Origin: Bacillota bacterium
GTDB taxonomy: Bacteria; Bacillota; SHA-98; UBA4971
Direction of reading: 5' to 3'
Assembly (NCBI GenBank): GCA_030024085.1
Contig: JASEJE010000001.1
Location: 186,001-250,000 of the forward strand
Length of the DNA: 64,000 bases
A model generated the notes under the pieces. That model was not told the DNA's origin. It was given only the letters and a program-made list of their open reading frames with translations, and searched no databases. The position numbers and the translations under genes were made by a program. Below are positions 35,101 through 44,010 of the stretch, in pieces (position 1 is the first letter of the stretch; each line of letters begins with the position of its first letter).

Positions 35101-36469
35101 GGGCGAGGATGGCGTCCTGCACCGGGTTTATATCCTGATACTCATCGACCAGCACTTCTTTGTACCGCCCTGCAAGCTCCCGCGCGACGTCGGTCGGCTC
35201 GAACCGCCGGGTGTTTTCGTCCCAGGTTCCGAGCGTTTGCAGGCACAGGTGCTCGAGGTCCGAAAAGTCAAGGAGGCCTCGCGCCCGCTTCGCCTCGGCA
35301 TAGCAATGAGCGAACCTCCTTACGGTCTCTACAAGCTCCTGCATGACCGGGGCTACCTCACGCAGGTCCTCGACTAGGTCCTCCGGCGGGCAGGAGAAGT
35401 ACGCGTCCCTTATACCGTTCACCAGCTTCTTCCCATCGTCGCGAAGGGCTTTCACTCTCCCCTTGAGCGCTTCGCTGCAGCTCCCAGCCTTCACCCCTTG
35501 CAGTTTCCCGAAGGCGAATCCGCGCACGATCTCACTGAGCGTGGCAAAGTCGCCCTGTCCCGCTGCCTCCAGCATGCTCGAACACACTGAGACGTCCTTT
35601 TCCAGCGTGGCCATGTATGCGCCCGGCCCGCCCGGCGTGCCCGCAAGCTCCAGGGCCTGGCGGAAAAGACGATGGGCCCTCGAAAGGTCCCGGGCGACAG
35701 TGTCGAGGACCACACGCGTCCACGGCAGGTCGTTTATGGACGTGCCGGGGTCGATGTCGAACGCTCCCGCTATCTGGTCGAACCACGCATCGGGCCTGGG
35801 CTGGCCGCGCGAATACTCGTAGATGCGGATCACGAGGTCCCGGAGCGCCTCGTCCCCCCGCTCTCCCCCATATGCGTCCACGAGGTCGATGAATCTCCCG
35901 TCGCTCCCTGGGTCGGCATAGCGTGCCTCGAACAGATCGTCCGCCACCTCGAGTCGTAGAAGGGCGGCCTCCACCTCGTCCATGACGCGGAACGCAGGGT
36001 CGATGCCGAGCCGGTAGAAGTGCTGGCGCACGACCTTGTGGCAGAATGAGTGGATCGTGGATATGTCCGCCTTCCTCACGAGGGCGAGCTGCCGGGCGAG
36101 CCTGGCGTCGCCCTCGCCCCCGCCGCCCCTCGCGAGGAGGCCGTCCAGGGCCGAGGCTATCCGCTCCCGCATCTCAGCGGCGGCGGCGGCGGTGAACGTG
36201 ACCACGAGGAGATCATCGATGTCCGCAGGCTCCGCGGGATCGGTGATACGGCCGATCACGCGCTCCACCAGCACCGAGGTCTTGCCGGCGCCCGCGCCCG
36301 CGGACACGAGGAGATTGCATCTCCTTGCAGTTATGGCGTCCCGCTGCTCAGGCGTCCATCTGGTCCCCGTTGGAGCGGGGTTCCCCCGAGCCCCGCCGAC
36401 GCCCGTCGCCCCCGTGGCCACCGTGGCCGCTGTGGCGCCCGCGCCCCCCGTCGGCTTCATCGTGGTCAT
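32195..36469 (-). CDS. addA: AddA helicase-nuclease subunit
   Basis: 3'-5' helicase and nuclease subunit of AddAB, which processes double-strand breaks for RecA. 1424 aa, longer than the usual 1200-1250. UvrD-type motifs: I SAGAGAGKTSVLVERV, Ia VVTFTAAAAAEMRERI, II LVDEYQDINPVQD, III FVVGDVKQSIYGFR, IV DLSRNFRSR, V SVHKSKGLEFPVVFLADLG, VI LYVAMTRAKERLILVG. The C-terminal RecB-type nuclease has VQGIIDCLIDEGDGFVLIDFKTG. The extra length is two low-complexity inserts, one at about 600-660 (Glu/Gly repeats) and one at about 805-860 (Cys/Ser/Gly-rich). Start overlaps the addB stop by four bases. Confidence 0.96.
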   Translation of the reverse strand: MTTMKPTGGAGATAATVATGATGVGGARGNPAPTGTRWTPEQRDAITARRCNLLVSAGAGAGKTSVLVERVIGRITDPAEPADIDDLLVVTFTAAAAAEMRERIASALDGLLARGGGGEGDARLARQLALVRKADISTIHSFCHKVVRQHFYRLGIDPAFRVMDEVEAALLRLEVADDLFEARYADPGSDGRFIDLVDAYGGERGDEALRDLVIRIYEYSRGQPRPDAWFDQIAGAFDIDPGTSINDLPWTRVVLDTVARDLSRAHRLFRQALELAGTPGGPGAYMATLEKDVSVCSSMLEAAGQGDFATLSEIVRGFAFGKLQGVKAGSCSEALKGRVKALRDDGKKLVNGIRDAYFSCPPEDLVEDLREVAPVMQELVETVRRFAHCYAEAKRARGLLDFSDLEHLCLQTLGTWDENTRRFEPTDVARELAGRYKEVLVDEYQDINPVQDAILALVARGDDTFVVGDVKQSIYGFRLAEPGLFAEKYHAFSTAESGTSRKIDLSRNFRSRKSIIDAVNFVFRQVFSEGIAGIAYDRPAELVYGADYPDDPEEPAAADAPVEVHIIERKAGVTHGSSGGDAEGKSRCEARGEGEVEGVAGEVAAEAETREGEGEPDATGAGNEGYQGGGDGDGDRGGEGDAGPTPEEVEALELEGRLIANRIREMVRGTPQRPGPEFRVYDRDRKTYRPVSYRDIVVLLRSTRHRANVLLEVFRRADVPAYAELGTGYFEATEVEVMVSLLQVIDNPMQDIPLAAVLRSPIYGFSADDLARIRGCHPGGDFYTALEAASSYDRPDPGLDSASDAPDAACAHTCGCGCDHATDADSGSGLDPGFSSRSGSRSGSGSGDGDFAGRARGFLEDLERWRTLARRTPLSTLIWHLYRETGYLDYVGGMPGGAQRQANLRALHERARQFDRFARQGLFRFLRFIDRLREAEGDLGTARALGEAEDVVRIMSVHKSKGLEFPVVFLADLGKNFNFQDLAGDVLLHSEAGLGPVLCDTNRRVKYPTIAHHATREKARADALAEEMRILYVAMTRAKERLILVGSAPNLEKQAGRWCEDIGRSGWALSDDVLVSARGILDWVASALARHRSGFGIRELATVPQAEPCSQEVQYDQARFEVRIWNASDVPDAVRPWSMRRALAGLVPLEEMALAKPLGRGVAPEVRRSVEEHLGWAYPYAALAGRAAKATWSEIKRRFEPGRDDAEPSRGDASEARPVPATFSEQPRFMQAFETTPAERGQAAHLVLQHLDLGGRLDVPGIRKRVDDMVERDLLTRDLARSVDVAAIARFFETPIGRRVVEERDLVRREVAFCLGIDARAVYPDIPATVVSGERVVVQGIIDCLIDEGDGFVLIDFKTGVQARHDPEAAAREYAGQITVYTAAIESIYERPVKEAYLYFLGAGMPVPVDCRDAARRLLGKQPS

Positions 36470-39400
36470 AGCGCGCTCCCCCCGGAAAGGTCCTTCTCGA
36501 CCGCCTCCCAGAAGGCGTCGTTCTTCAAGTTGGAGATGGTCCGGTACTCGTTGCCAGGTAGCAGGACATCAAAGCCGCAAACAGGCTTGAAGCTGCACCA
36601 TTGACATGCCCTGAGCCTGCCCCGCCTGTACGGCTTCGGCGCGACCTCGCCCGAGACGATCCGCGACGCAAGCTCCCTGATCTTGGCGAGGACGAAGCCG
36701 CGAAGCACGCGATACCTGTCCCGGTCGATTACGCTGGAGTTTTTCGCGACATCTCCGTCCTTCGTGATGCGGGCGGGCACGATGTCGGACGCGCCCCTGG
36801 CCTTCGAATCCATGAGCGTCACGACGCCTGCATCGCCCACGATGATCCCGGCCATCCTGAGAAGGCGCCGCCTCTCCTTCTCCAACGCATCGTCATCCAC
36901 CGGGCTTGTCGCGCTGACTACGGGGTCGGCCGCCGGAAAATAGAGTGCCCCGGCCGGCTCGGCGCCGCCCTCTACCACCTTCTCCGAGTGCTCCTCGACA
37001 ACCGCGAGGTACACAAGGAGTTGCAGGGCGAGGCCGTAATAGACGTCGGACAGTCTCAAGGCGCGGCGGCTGCTCTTGTAATCGACGACGCGCAGGTATG
37101 AAACGCCGCCGGCCTCGGCCACGTCCACCCTGTCGATCCGTCCCACGATCTCCAGGCGCCGGTCGTCATCAATCTGGAGTTCGAGGCCGGGAATGACCGC
37201 ATCGTTGCCGTAGCCGTGGCGTCCGCCGAAGAAAGCTTCGCGGAGGACGGACCTGAACTCACTGCGGCCTGCATGGTCCTTCAACACCATGGCGGAGCGC
37301 GTCAGAATCCGGGTAAGCACCCGCGCGAGGTACTGGTTTCTCGCGGACGACCGCAGTATGTCGTTCTGGAGACCAGGAGCGAGTTCGCCCACGACCTTCG
37401 CGACGCCCCTCGCGATGTCGTCGTCGCCCATGTCCACCAGCGCCTGCTCGCCCCCGAGGTCATCGATGAGCCGGCGCAGCGCCTCGTGGATGAAGGTCCC
37501 CATGCCCGGCGGCTCGAGCCGGAAGAGCTCGCGCTCGGAAAGGCGCAGAACGCTCCCGGCAAAGTGGGAGAACGGGCAGCTTGCGAACCTTTCCAGCCGC
37601 GATACACTTGTCGTGACGTGATTCGGGTACAGAGCGCGCACCGTGGCCTCCTGAAGCCGCTCGACCCGGTTCGTGAACCCGAGGCTTCCGAGGACGCGCG
37701 CCGCCCGCTCCCGGCGCCGAGGGTCCTCCACGAGCCACTCGTACAGGTTCAGCCAGAACCCTTCTTGCTCTCCGACGTCCCCCTGGCTGCCACCTGGATC
37801 TGGACCGGGACCGGGATTGGAGCCGGGACCGGGACCTGAACCTTGACCGGGGATGGGGCCGGAGCTGCAGACCGGGCCAGGACCGGCCCGGAGGTAACGA
37901 ACCAGCATGGCCGCGGCCTTCGCCTCCGACGTCATGGCGTCAAGGGCTTCCTCACGCGAGATAGGGACATCGCCGCCCGCGAATCCCTCGACAAGCTGCG
38001 GGAACATCGCCTTGAGCTGCGCTCTGACCGTGGAGGGACGGAGGGCGCGACCCTCTGCGTCCGCCAGGGGGTAGCTTACCCACAGGTACTCGCGTGCCCT
38101 CGTGAGAGCGACATAGACGTTGTATTGCTCGTGGAACTGCGCGACGCGACTGGTCGGCGCGAGCACGAGCCCCCGTCTTTCGAGCATATCCCGCTCATGA
38201 TCGGAGAAGACGGTATCCTCGGGCACACGCCTCGGGAAACTGTCGTACGTTGCACCAAGGACGAATGCCGCCCGCAGGCCCGGGTGTCGCGACCTCTCCA
38301 CGGACCCGACGATGACCTGGTCCAGCGCAGGTGGGATGAGCCCGAGCGTCATCCCTTCAAGGCCCGCATCGACGATCTCCCGAAAGCCGTCCGCCTCGGT
38401 GGTCTCGCCTCCGAGGGCGTCCACCACCTCATCGAGAAGGCGCATGACGGCGTTCCATACCTGCTCGTGCTCGCGAGCCGCCTCGATGGCCCCCGCGTCC
38501 AGCGCCTCCTGCGCCCACTCCTCCAGTCGTCGCCGCACGCCGAGGTCGGTGAGAAGGTCGAAGAGGGCCCGCGCCATATCCCGCACTGGTTTCCCGCCCC
38601 CGGCGACCTTGCCGTGGAACTCACCCAGCGCGCGGGCAGCCTTCTCGCGCGCCTCGTTGATGGCCCGTGTCACGTCAGCTTCATCCTTGCTGGGCGGGGC
38701 AGCGTCTTCCGCCGCATCATGTAGGCCGAAGGGGCGACGGTACTCCCATGGCCTGCCGTCAGTCCAGCGCCGAGCCCCGTGGATGCCGTGCGCCAGCACG
38801 AAGTTCTCGAGGAGGTCCACCTCGCGCCGGGATATCGGGACGAGGTCCGTTTTCAGGTACCGGAACACCGGACCGTAAACCCAGTCATCGCACACGACGT
38901 CCAGGGCGGATCGCACCAGTTCGACGAGGGGATGGTGGCCCACGGGACGGCGGCGGTCGATGAAGAACGGGATGGCGTGGTCCGTGAAGATGGGGTGAAC
39001 GAGGTCATGGTAGGCCTCCAGATCGGCCACTATGACGCCGATCTCACGGAACCTCATGCCCTCCTCCCGCGCAAGCCTGAGGATCTCGCGTGCCGCCGCC
39101 TCGACCTCAGCGCGTGGGTTCGATGCGGCCACGAGGCGTACCCCGGATGGATCTCCGTCGAAGGGAGCGGGCCGTCTGGACCCGAACTCACGCTCGAGAT
39201 GGCGAAGGGGCGCCGAGCACGACGCGGCGCCGAGGGTGACCGGCTTTTCGACCTGCACGCCCAGTTTGCCGGCGAGGGCGATGAGGTCGTTGCATGTCTC
39301 CATCGTCGGACGGAAGAGGTCTGTGTCTCTCGGGGTGCGACGGAAGTCGGTCGGATCGAGAGAGAGCGCAACGCTCACGCGTCGCGCTGAAGAGAGCAGC

Positions 39401-40065
39401 GATTCGAGCGCGGAATACTCCTGCGGTGTGAAGCCGCGAAACCCGTCCACCCAGACGAGCGCATCCTTCGTCAGCGCGGAATCGGCGATCTTCGTGGCGG
39501 CAAGTGACAGGTGGTCGTCGGGGTCCTGGAACTTGTCGCCGAGGTAGACCCTATAGGCCTGCGCGATCACCGCGAGGTCGCGGAGCTTGAGGGTGAGGGG
39601 CGTCTCGCCCAGGCCGTCTTCCTCGAGCGCAATGGCCCTGGCCTCCAGGTCTTCGGGGGTGACCCGGTACATCGCGAGTTCACTTAGAGTCGCGGCGAGA
39701 CACCCCGCGAACCCATACTTCTCGGACCCCTTCGCAAAGATGGACAGCTCGCCCGACTTCTGCAACACAAGCGAGCGCAGGACCATGAGCTTGCCCAGCT
39801 CGCCGATGTCGCGGCGCGCCCCGCCGCCGAGCTCCTGAAGCACGCGTCCCGCGAGCCGCTTGAAGCTGAGCACATGCGCCCGCATGAAACCGGGCGGGTC
39901 TAGAATACTGACGAGTGCGTGTTCCGTCTGGAAGGTAGCCTGTTCGGGGACGAGGATGATGATCGGAGGGCCGCATGGGTCCTCGCGAAGGGCGCGACAG
40001 ACCTCATCGAGGCACAGCGCGGTCTTTCCCGATCCCGCTCGCCCTATAATGAACCTGAGGCTCAC
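36466..40065 (-). CDS. addB: AddB nuclease subunit with iron-sulfur cluster motif
   Basis: Second subunit of AddAB, with an inactive helicase fold, Chi-recognition region and a C-terminal nuclease. 1199 aa. It starts with a P-loop (FIIGRAGSGKTALCLDEVC). The Fe-S cluster ligands are one Cys in the segment ERFASCPFSHFAGS and three in LRACQWCSFKPVCGFD. The nuclease core includes GMGTFIHEALRRL and YLRVVDYKSSRRALRL. A Gly-Pro repeat insert (about residues 725-760, from GGTCCC-like hexamers at 37790-37870) is unusual for the family. First gene of the addBA operon. Confidence 0.96.
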   Translation of the reverse strand: MSLRFIIGRAGSGKTALCLDEVCRALREDPCGPPIIILVPEQATFQTEHALVSILDPPGFMRAHVLSFKRLAGRVLQELGGGARRDIGELGKLMVLRSLVLQKSGELSIFAKGSEKYGFAGCLAATLSELAMYRVTPEDLEARAIALEEDGLGETPLTLKLRDLAVIAQAYRVYLGDKFQDPDDHLSLAATKIADSALTKDALVWVDGFRGFTPQEYSALESLLSSARRVSVALSLDPTDFRRTPRDTDLFRPTMETCNDLIALAGKLGVQVEKPVTLGAASCSAPLRHLEREFGSRRPAPFDGDPSGVRLVAASNPRAEVEAAAREILRLAREEGMRFREIGVIVADLEAYHDLVHPIFTDHAIPFFIDRRRPVGHHPLVELVRSALDVVCDDWVYGPVFRYLKTDLVPISRREVDLLENFVLAHGIHGARRWTDGRPWEYRRPFGLHDAAEDAAPPSKDEADVTRAINEAREKAARALGEFHGKVAGGGKPVRDMARALFDLLTDLGVRRRLEEWAQEALDAGAIEAAREHEQVWNAVMRLLDEVVDALGGETTEADGFREIVDAGLEGMTLGLIPPALDQVIVGSVERSRHPGLRAAFVLGATYDSFPRRVPEDTVFSDHERDMLERRGLVLAPTSRVAQFHEQYNVYVALTRAREYLWVSYPLADAEGRALRPSTVRAQLKAMFPQLVEGFAGGDVPISREEALDAMTSEAKAAAMLVRYLRAGPGPVCSSGPIPGQGSGPGPGSNPGPGPDPGGSQGDVGEQEGFWLNLYEWLVEDPRRRERAARVLGSLGFTNRVERLQEATVRALYPNHVTTSVSRLERFASCPFSHFAGSVLRLSERELFRLEPPGMGTFIHEALRRLIDDLGGEQALVDMGDDDIARGVAKVVGELAPGLQNDILRSSARNQYLARVLTRILTRSAMVLKDHAGRSEFRSVLREAFFGGRHGYGNDAVIPGLELQIDDDRRLEIVGRIDRVDVAEAGGVSYLRVVDYKSSRRALRLSDVYYGLALQLLVYLAVVEEHSEKVVEGGAEPAGALYFPAADPVVSATSPVDDDALEKERRRLLRMAGIIVGDAGVVTLMDSKARGASDIVPARITKDGDVAKNSSVIDRDRYRVLRGFVLAKIRELASRIVSGEVAPKPYRRGRLRACQWCSFKPVCGFDVLLPGNEYRTISNLKNDAFWEAVEKDLSGGSAL

Positions 40066-40380
40066 GAGCCATCCCTCCGCTTCCTGATCCTATAGTGTTT
40101 TCCTCGCGGCGCCTCGGAATCCTCCATCTTCCTGGGATTGCCCTCCGCTCCCGGAACCGCGGCCTCCTCCCTCGACCCACCCTTGACGAACGGCCCCCGT
40201 TGCGTCATTCTGTAAGCGTGGTATCTGCCACCCCGGTCAGCCCCCTGCAGCTTATCCACGGGAGACCGGGCGGCATCAGCACGCACGTCTCATCGAGGCT
40301 CCCTGCCTGGGCCCCCGGGGAAATGGCGGAGCAGCTTGAGCTTGAACTCTGTCCGGGGGATTTCGAAAGGAGGATCGCGG
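40066..40380. other. Divergent intergenic region between addB and the radical SAM operon
   Basis: I see no gene here. The region must contain promoters for both directions, but no hexamer pair stands out. A good ribosome site (AAAGGAGG) precedes the radical SAM gene at 40381. Confidence 0.4.
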
Positions 40381-41856
40381 ATGATGGCCGGACCTCGACG
40401 GTTGTTGAGGGAATCGGGATTCTCGAGGGAATCCGGGATGTTCCATGTGACCATAGACCCCGAGGGGCCTGGGGTGCTGCGCCTTCACCTGAGGCGGGCA
40501 GGCGCGTCGATGCTGGCCGCTCTCACCAGGCGCCCGAGGAACCTCCTCTGGATCAACGGCAGCCAGCTTCTGCTCCTCGACGAAAGCAACGCGGACATCA
40601 TGCAGACGCTCATCGAGGTAGCCCACGAGCGCACGCGGCCTGGCAGCGAGGTTTCAGAGGAAACCTGGCTCGGCGTCAGGCGGGAGACGGCAGAGCGGGT
40701 GCACCGGCTTTACAGGCGCGTGCCCACAGCCCAGATAGAAGGGGACATTGACTACCTGTACGGGCTCATCGTGGAGCTTTCTCGGGGCGCATGCCCCAGC
40801 GAACGCGGCGTGCCGGGGCGCGCGATGGCTGAGGCCGAGTGGCACGCCCCCGCGCGCATGGACCTCATGATCTCGTCCATGGGCGGGTCCGGCTGCCAGA
40901 ACGCGTGCGCATGGTGCTACGCCTCGGATATGCCCGGGGTGCGGGAGCTGGACACCACCTCCTGGAAGCTGGTACTCGACCGCCTCTGGGAGGCCGGAAT
41001 ACCGATGGTAAACTTCACTGGCGGCGAGCCGACGATGCGCCGGGACCTCGTGGATCTCGTGCGCCATGCAGAGAAATTCGTGACCGGGCTCATCACCAAC
41101 GGCAGGGCGCTGGCCGGGCTTGTGGGCAAGCTCAAGGAGGCCAGCCTGGACTACATCCAGGTGAGCGTCGAGTCGGCGGACCCGGGGGTGCATGACGCGA
41201 TTGTGGGGTCGGCCGGGGCATGGGAGGAGACGACCCAGGGCATCAGGGCTGCGCTCGATGCGGGCATGTACGTCTCCACCAATACGACGCTCACCCGTGC
41301 GAATGTCGGGGGATTCCCGGCCTTGCTCCGCTTCCTCGCAGGCATCGGTGTGAGGTATGTGGGTTGCAATGCGCTCATCCCGGCCGGACGAGGCGCCCAT
41401 CATCCCGACGCACTGAGGCCACAGGAGCTCAAGGCCGTCCTTGAGGGGGCTTCGGCGGTCGCAGCCGAACTCGGCCTCGAGTTCAACTGGTTCACGCCGA
41501 CCTGTTATAACGACCTCGACCCCGTGGCCATGGGCCTCGGGGCGAAATCGTGCTCGGCATGCCACACGAACATGGCGGTAAGGCCCGACGGTGTGGTTGT
41601 GCCGTGCCAGTCGTGGCTTCACGACGAGGGACTCGGCAGCATCCTCACGACGTCCTGGAAGCGCATATTCAACCACCCGCTCGCCCGAAAGATCAGGGCG
41701 CACGGCTTCGCGCCGCCCGAATGCAGGAAATGCGGATACTTCGCCATCTGCGGCGGGGCCTGCCCCCTCGAGAGGGTGAACCGCGCGGCGCAGGGAAAGC
41801 CTGCTGTGACGGTGAAGGCTCGCCTTGAAACCGGCGTCGGGAGGGGAACGAGATGA
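40381..41856 (+). CDS. Radical SAM/SPASM enzyme with RRE-like N-terminus
   Basis: About 491 aa from an ATG preceded by AAAGGAGG. Residues about 30-85 (VLRLHLRRAGASMLAALT, then WINGSQLLLLDESNADIMQT) resemble PqqD/RRE peptide-recognition modules (inference). The radical SAM core holds CQNACAWC (Cys at about 172, 176, 179) and the SAM-binding FTGGEPTMR. The SPASM region near the end has Cys in GAKSCSACHTNM, VPCQSW, RKCGYFAICGGACP, enough for auxiliary Fe-S clusters as in peptide thioether-forming enzymes. The stop overlaps the next gene, which encodes a Cys-rich membrane protein, by four bases, so enzyme and presumed substrate are translationally coupled. Confidence 0.88.
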   Translation: MMAGPRRLLRESGFSRESGMFHVTIDPEGPGVLRLHLRRAGASMLAALTRRPRNLLWINGSQLLLLDESNADIMQTLIEVAHERTRPGSEVSEETWLGVRRETAERVHRLYRRVPTAQIEGDIDYLYGLIVELSRGACPSERGVPGRAMAEAEWHAPARMDLMISSMGGSGCQNACAWCYASDMPGVRELDTTSWKLVLDRLWEAGIPMVNFTGGEPTMRRDLVDLVRHAEKFVTGLITNGRALAGLVGKLKEASLDYIQVSVESADPGVHDAIVGSAGAWEETTQGIRAALDAGMYVSTNTTLTRANVGGFPALLRFLAGIGVRYVGCNALIPAGRGAHHPDALRPQELKAVLEGASAVAAELGLEFNWFTPTCYNDLDPVAMGLGAKSCSACHTNMAVRPDGVVVPCQSWLHDEGLGSILTTSWKRIFNHPLARKIRAHGFAPPECRKCGYFAICGGACPLERVNRAAQGKPAVTVKARLETGVGRGTR

Positions 41857-43154
41857 GGCGCGAATCTCTCATCGTAGCGATAGCGCTGGTATGCGTACTG
41901 GGCCTGGCGGCTGCCGGCGGCGTCGGTCCCGCTGCCGGTCCGGCGGCAGAACGGGCGCACGCGGCCGAGGATACCGGCACATACAGGATCCTGAGTTACA
42001 TCGTGACCATCGTTCCGCAGCCGGACGGAAGCTGGATAGCTGACTACGCCCAGGAGTGGGAGGTGACCGGCGGACACATCCCGTGGGTCACGGTGGGCCT
42101 CCCTGACTACAACTACACCATCCTCACACGCGAAGGAGCGGCCGTACAGGTGTCCCGCGCCGACTATGGCTCCTGGAGCGGAGTGCGCGTGGACCTCGAC
42201 CGCGATTACGCCAGCGGCGAGACCTTCAGGTTGAGCTTTCGGATACAGCAGGACGGCATGGGGCACCGCAAGGGCGACGCAGTCGAGTTCGCGTTCTCCC
42301 CCGGGTGGTACGACCGGGCCGAGACGGAGAACCTGGAGGTACGACTCAAGAATCCGGGGAAATCGGAGGACCTGCTCTATGCCTCGCCGGAGCCTGCGGA
42401 GCGCACAGACGACCAGGTGGTCTGGGCCGTCCGCCTGGAGCGCGGCGAGCGCCTCAAGGTCGCCTTCGCGCTCTCGGCGGAGCTTTTCCCACACCTCGGG
42501 GCCGGGGACGGGCACCAACCCGGGGCTCGAGGTGGGTTCGCACCGGACGAAGGCCCGCCGGTGGCGGCAGCCATATTCGTCCTGCTCGTGGTGGCCTGCA
42601 TCATCGCGATAATCATCATCCTCGCCGTCGCGTCGTCCCGTGGCGGCTATAGAGGTAGGCGGGGAATCTACTACGGCACCTACTTCCCGGTTCCACCGGC
42701 GCGCAGGTCCACGCGGGGGCCAGGGACCTCCTCACCACGGGGAGGATCTGGTTCATCGGGTGGCTCGCGCAGGTCCGGCGGCGGGGGCGGGTTCGGAGGC
42801 AGGTCCATTGGATGTGCTTGTGTGTCGTGCGCGTGCGCCTGCGTCTCGTGTGCATGCGCGTGTGCGTGCGCGGGGGGCGGGGGCGCGGGTTGCGCCCGCA
42901 AATTCGACGGCGCCCGCCCGGCACGGGCTGCGGGCAGCTCCGCAGATACGGCCGCGGAGGCCTGCCTACCAGCGCCAGGTGGGGACGCAGAAACGCTCCC
43001 GACCTCGAGGGAGACTCGCGGCGATTGCACGAGGGTGTCAGAAGCCGGGCGCTTGCGGCACGGGCTGGATTCTGGCGATGCGCGCCCCGCTTGCGGCGGC
43101 GCCGTCCCCGAGTGCAGCACCGCGAATTCGACAGCCGCCGGAAAACGGGGGTGA
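41853..43154 (+). CDS. Signal-peptide membrane protein with cysteine-rich C-terminal tail (candidate radical SAM substrate)
   Basis: 433 aa. Residues 1-38 are a signal peptide (IVAIALVCVLGLAAAGGVG). About 42-215 is an extracytoplasmic beta-rich domain (YRILSYIVTIVPQPDGSW), similar in type to DUF2207 N-domains. The membrane helix is at 237-260, followed by basic RGGYRGRR, so the C-terminus should be cytoplasmic. Then comes a Gly/Ser-rich linker (290-320) and the tail CACVSCACACVSCACACACA (321-340), then GGGGAGCARK: ten Cys in 27 residues. The final 50 residues are translated from a dispersed repeat (42980-43155), so the natural end was probably near residue 360. TPM and LemA-like genes follow. 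No function is proven. Confidence 0.78.
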   Translation: MRRESLIVAIALVCVLGLAAAGGVGPAAGPAAERAHAAEDTGTYRILSYIVTIVPQPDGSWIADYAQEWEVTGGHIPWVTVGLPDYNYTILTREGAAVQVSRADYGSWSGVRVDLDRDYASGETFRLSFRIQQDGMGHRKGDAVEFAFSPGWYDRAETENLEVRLKNPGKSEDLLYASPEPAERTDDQVVWAVRLERGERLKVAFALSAELFPHLGAGDGHQPGARGGFAPDEGPPVAAAIFVLLVVACIIAIIIILAVASSRGGYRGRRGIYYGTYFPVPPARRSTRGPGTSSPRGGSGSSGGSRRSGGGGGFGGRSIGCACVSCACACVSCACACACAGGGGAGCARKFDGARPARAAGSSADTAAEACLPAPGGDAETLPTSRETRGDCTRVSEAGRLRHGLDSGDARPACGGAVPECSTANSTAAGKRG

Positions 43155-43155
43155 C
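42980..43155. repeat. Dispersed palindromic repeat, copy 3 (degenerate, inside a coding 3' end)
   Basis: Contains CAGAAACGCTCCCGACC (as in copies 4 and 7), GATTGCACGAGGGTGTC, GCGCGCCCCGCTTG, CGGCGCCGTCCCCGAGTGCA and GCACCG, all in the family order but with many substitutions. The inner stem CCGGGC/GCCCGG-like arms are decayed. It supplies the last codons and stop codon of the Cys-rich protein gene. Confidence 0.7.
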
Positions 43156-43186
43156 TGACGATCCCTCGCATGGTAAGGCCCAATGC

Positions 43187-43262
43187 CGAGACGGAGGGGG
43201 AGGCGGAGGGGGAGGGGGAGGCGGAGGCGGAGACGGAGACGGAGACGGAGATGAAGACCAAA
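43187..43262. repeat. Purine-rich hexanucleotide microsatellite
   Basis: Tandem GGAGGC/GGGGGA/GGAGAC hexamers (about 12 copies) immediately upstream of the TPM gene. The plus strand is almost pure purine. It could form unusual structure or vary in copy number; it overlaps the untranslated region between two genes of the operon. Confidence 0.8.
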
Positions 43263-43278
43263 AAGGAGACAGGAACCC

Positions 43279-44010
43279 ATGATCCTTGATCCTTGCGCCA
43301 TCGGCCTGGAGCGCACGCATCCAGAGGAAGAGACGCGATCCCGCCGGTCCTCTCGTGCGTCATACGTCCTCGTGGCGATGGCCATCTGCGTTTCGCTGAT
43401 GTCGACCGCTGCGGGATGCCGCCCCGGCATCGGGGGCCGGGATTCCGGCGGCCCCGGCCTCGCAGGCCTCCGTGCTCCGGTCGCGCCGCCTCCAGGCGAA
43501 ACGTCGGGCAGGCCGCGTGGCGAGAGGCCGTACGACGAGAACGTGGAGGTGCCGCCGGGCGATCCGGCCTTCCCTGCGCTCGGCCGCTACTGGGTGGTTG
43601 ACCCGGACGGCCTCGTGGGGCCGCGCGCCCTGGAGGCGGCAGACGAGACGCTGGAGGCCTTGCGAGCTGACGGCCTGGCCGAAACGGTGATAGTGGTGCA
43701 GCGCGGCGTGAAGCGCCCGGCGGACTGGTCCACCCATTACGGGCGCTGGCTCATGCTGGGGGAACGAGAGGGTCCCCGCATGAACAACGGGCTGGTCTTC
43801 CTCATCATTCCTGATGCCCGTCCGGAGGCAGGGAGGGTCTGGTACAGTGTCGGGCGGGGCCTGCCGCGCCTCACATCGTCGGATCTCGGACCGCTCATCG
43901 AGGAGGCGGCCTCTTACGCGAACGCAGGCGACCTCGACGGAGCAGTGGTGTCCATCGCAAGAAACATCGACGACATCCTTCGGAAGGTGTACGGGAGGGG
44001 AGAGCAATGA
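43279..44010 (+). CDS. TPM-domain lipoprotein-like protein
   Basis: 243 aa, ATG after AAGGAGA. N-terminal basic region, hydrophobic helix (about 28-45, SYVLVAMAICVSLMSTAAGC) ending in a Cys that could be a lipobox, then a Pro/Gly spacer. A TPM domain follows at about 95-240: VDPDGLVGPRALEAADETLE, ETVIVVQRGVKRPADWSTHY, NNGLVFLIIPDARPEAGRV, SVGRGLPR. TPM proteins are extracytoplasmic modules of unknown or chaperone/phosphatase-like role, often next to LemA, as here. The next gene overlaps by four bases. Its place after the Cys-rich protein makes a cell-envelope role for the whole operon likely. Confidence 0.85.
   Translation: MILDPCAIGLERTHPEEETRSRRSSRASYVLVAMAICVSLMSTAAGCRPGIGGRDSGGPGLAGLRAPVAPPPGETSGRPRGERPYDENVEVPPGDPAFPALGRYWVVDPDGLVGPRALEAADETLEALRADGLAETVIVVQRGVKRPADWSTHYGRWLMLGEREGPRMNNGLVFLIIPDARPEAGRVWYSVGRGLPRLTSSDLGPLIEEAASYANAGDLDGAVVSIARNIDDILRKVYGRGEQ

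Noticed and set aside
40062-40286. Small minus-strand frame upstream of addB
   Set aside because: Charged, low-complexity translation overlapping the addB start; no family resemblance.
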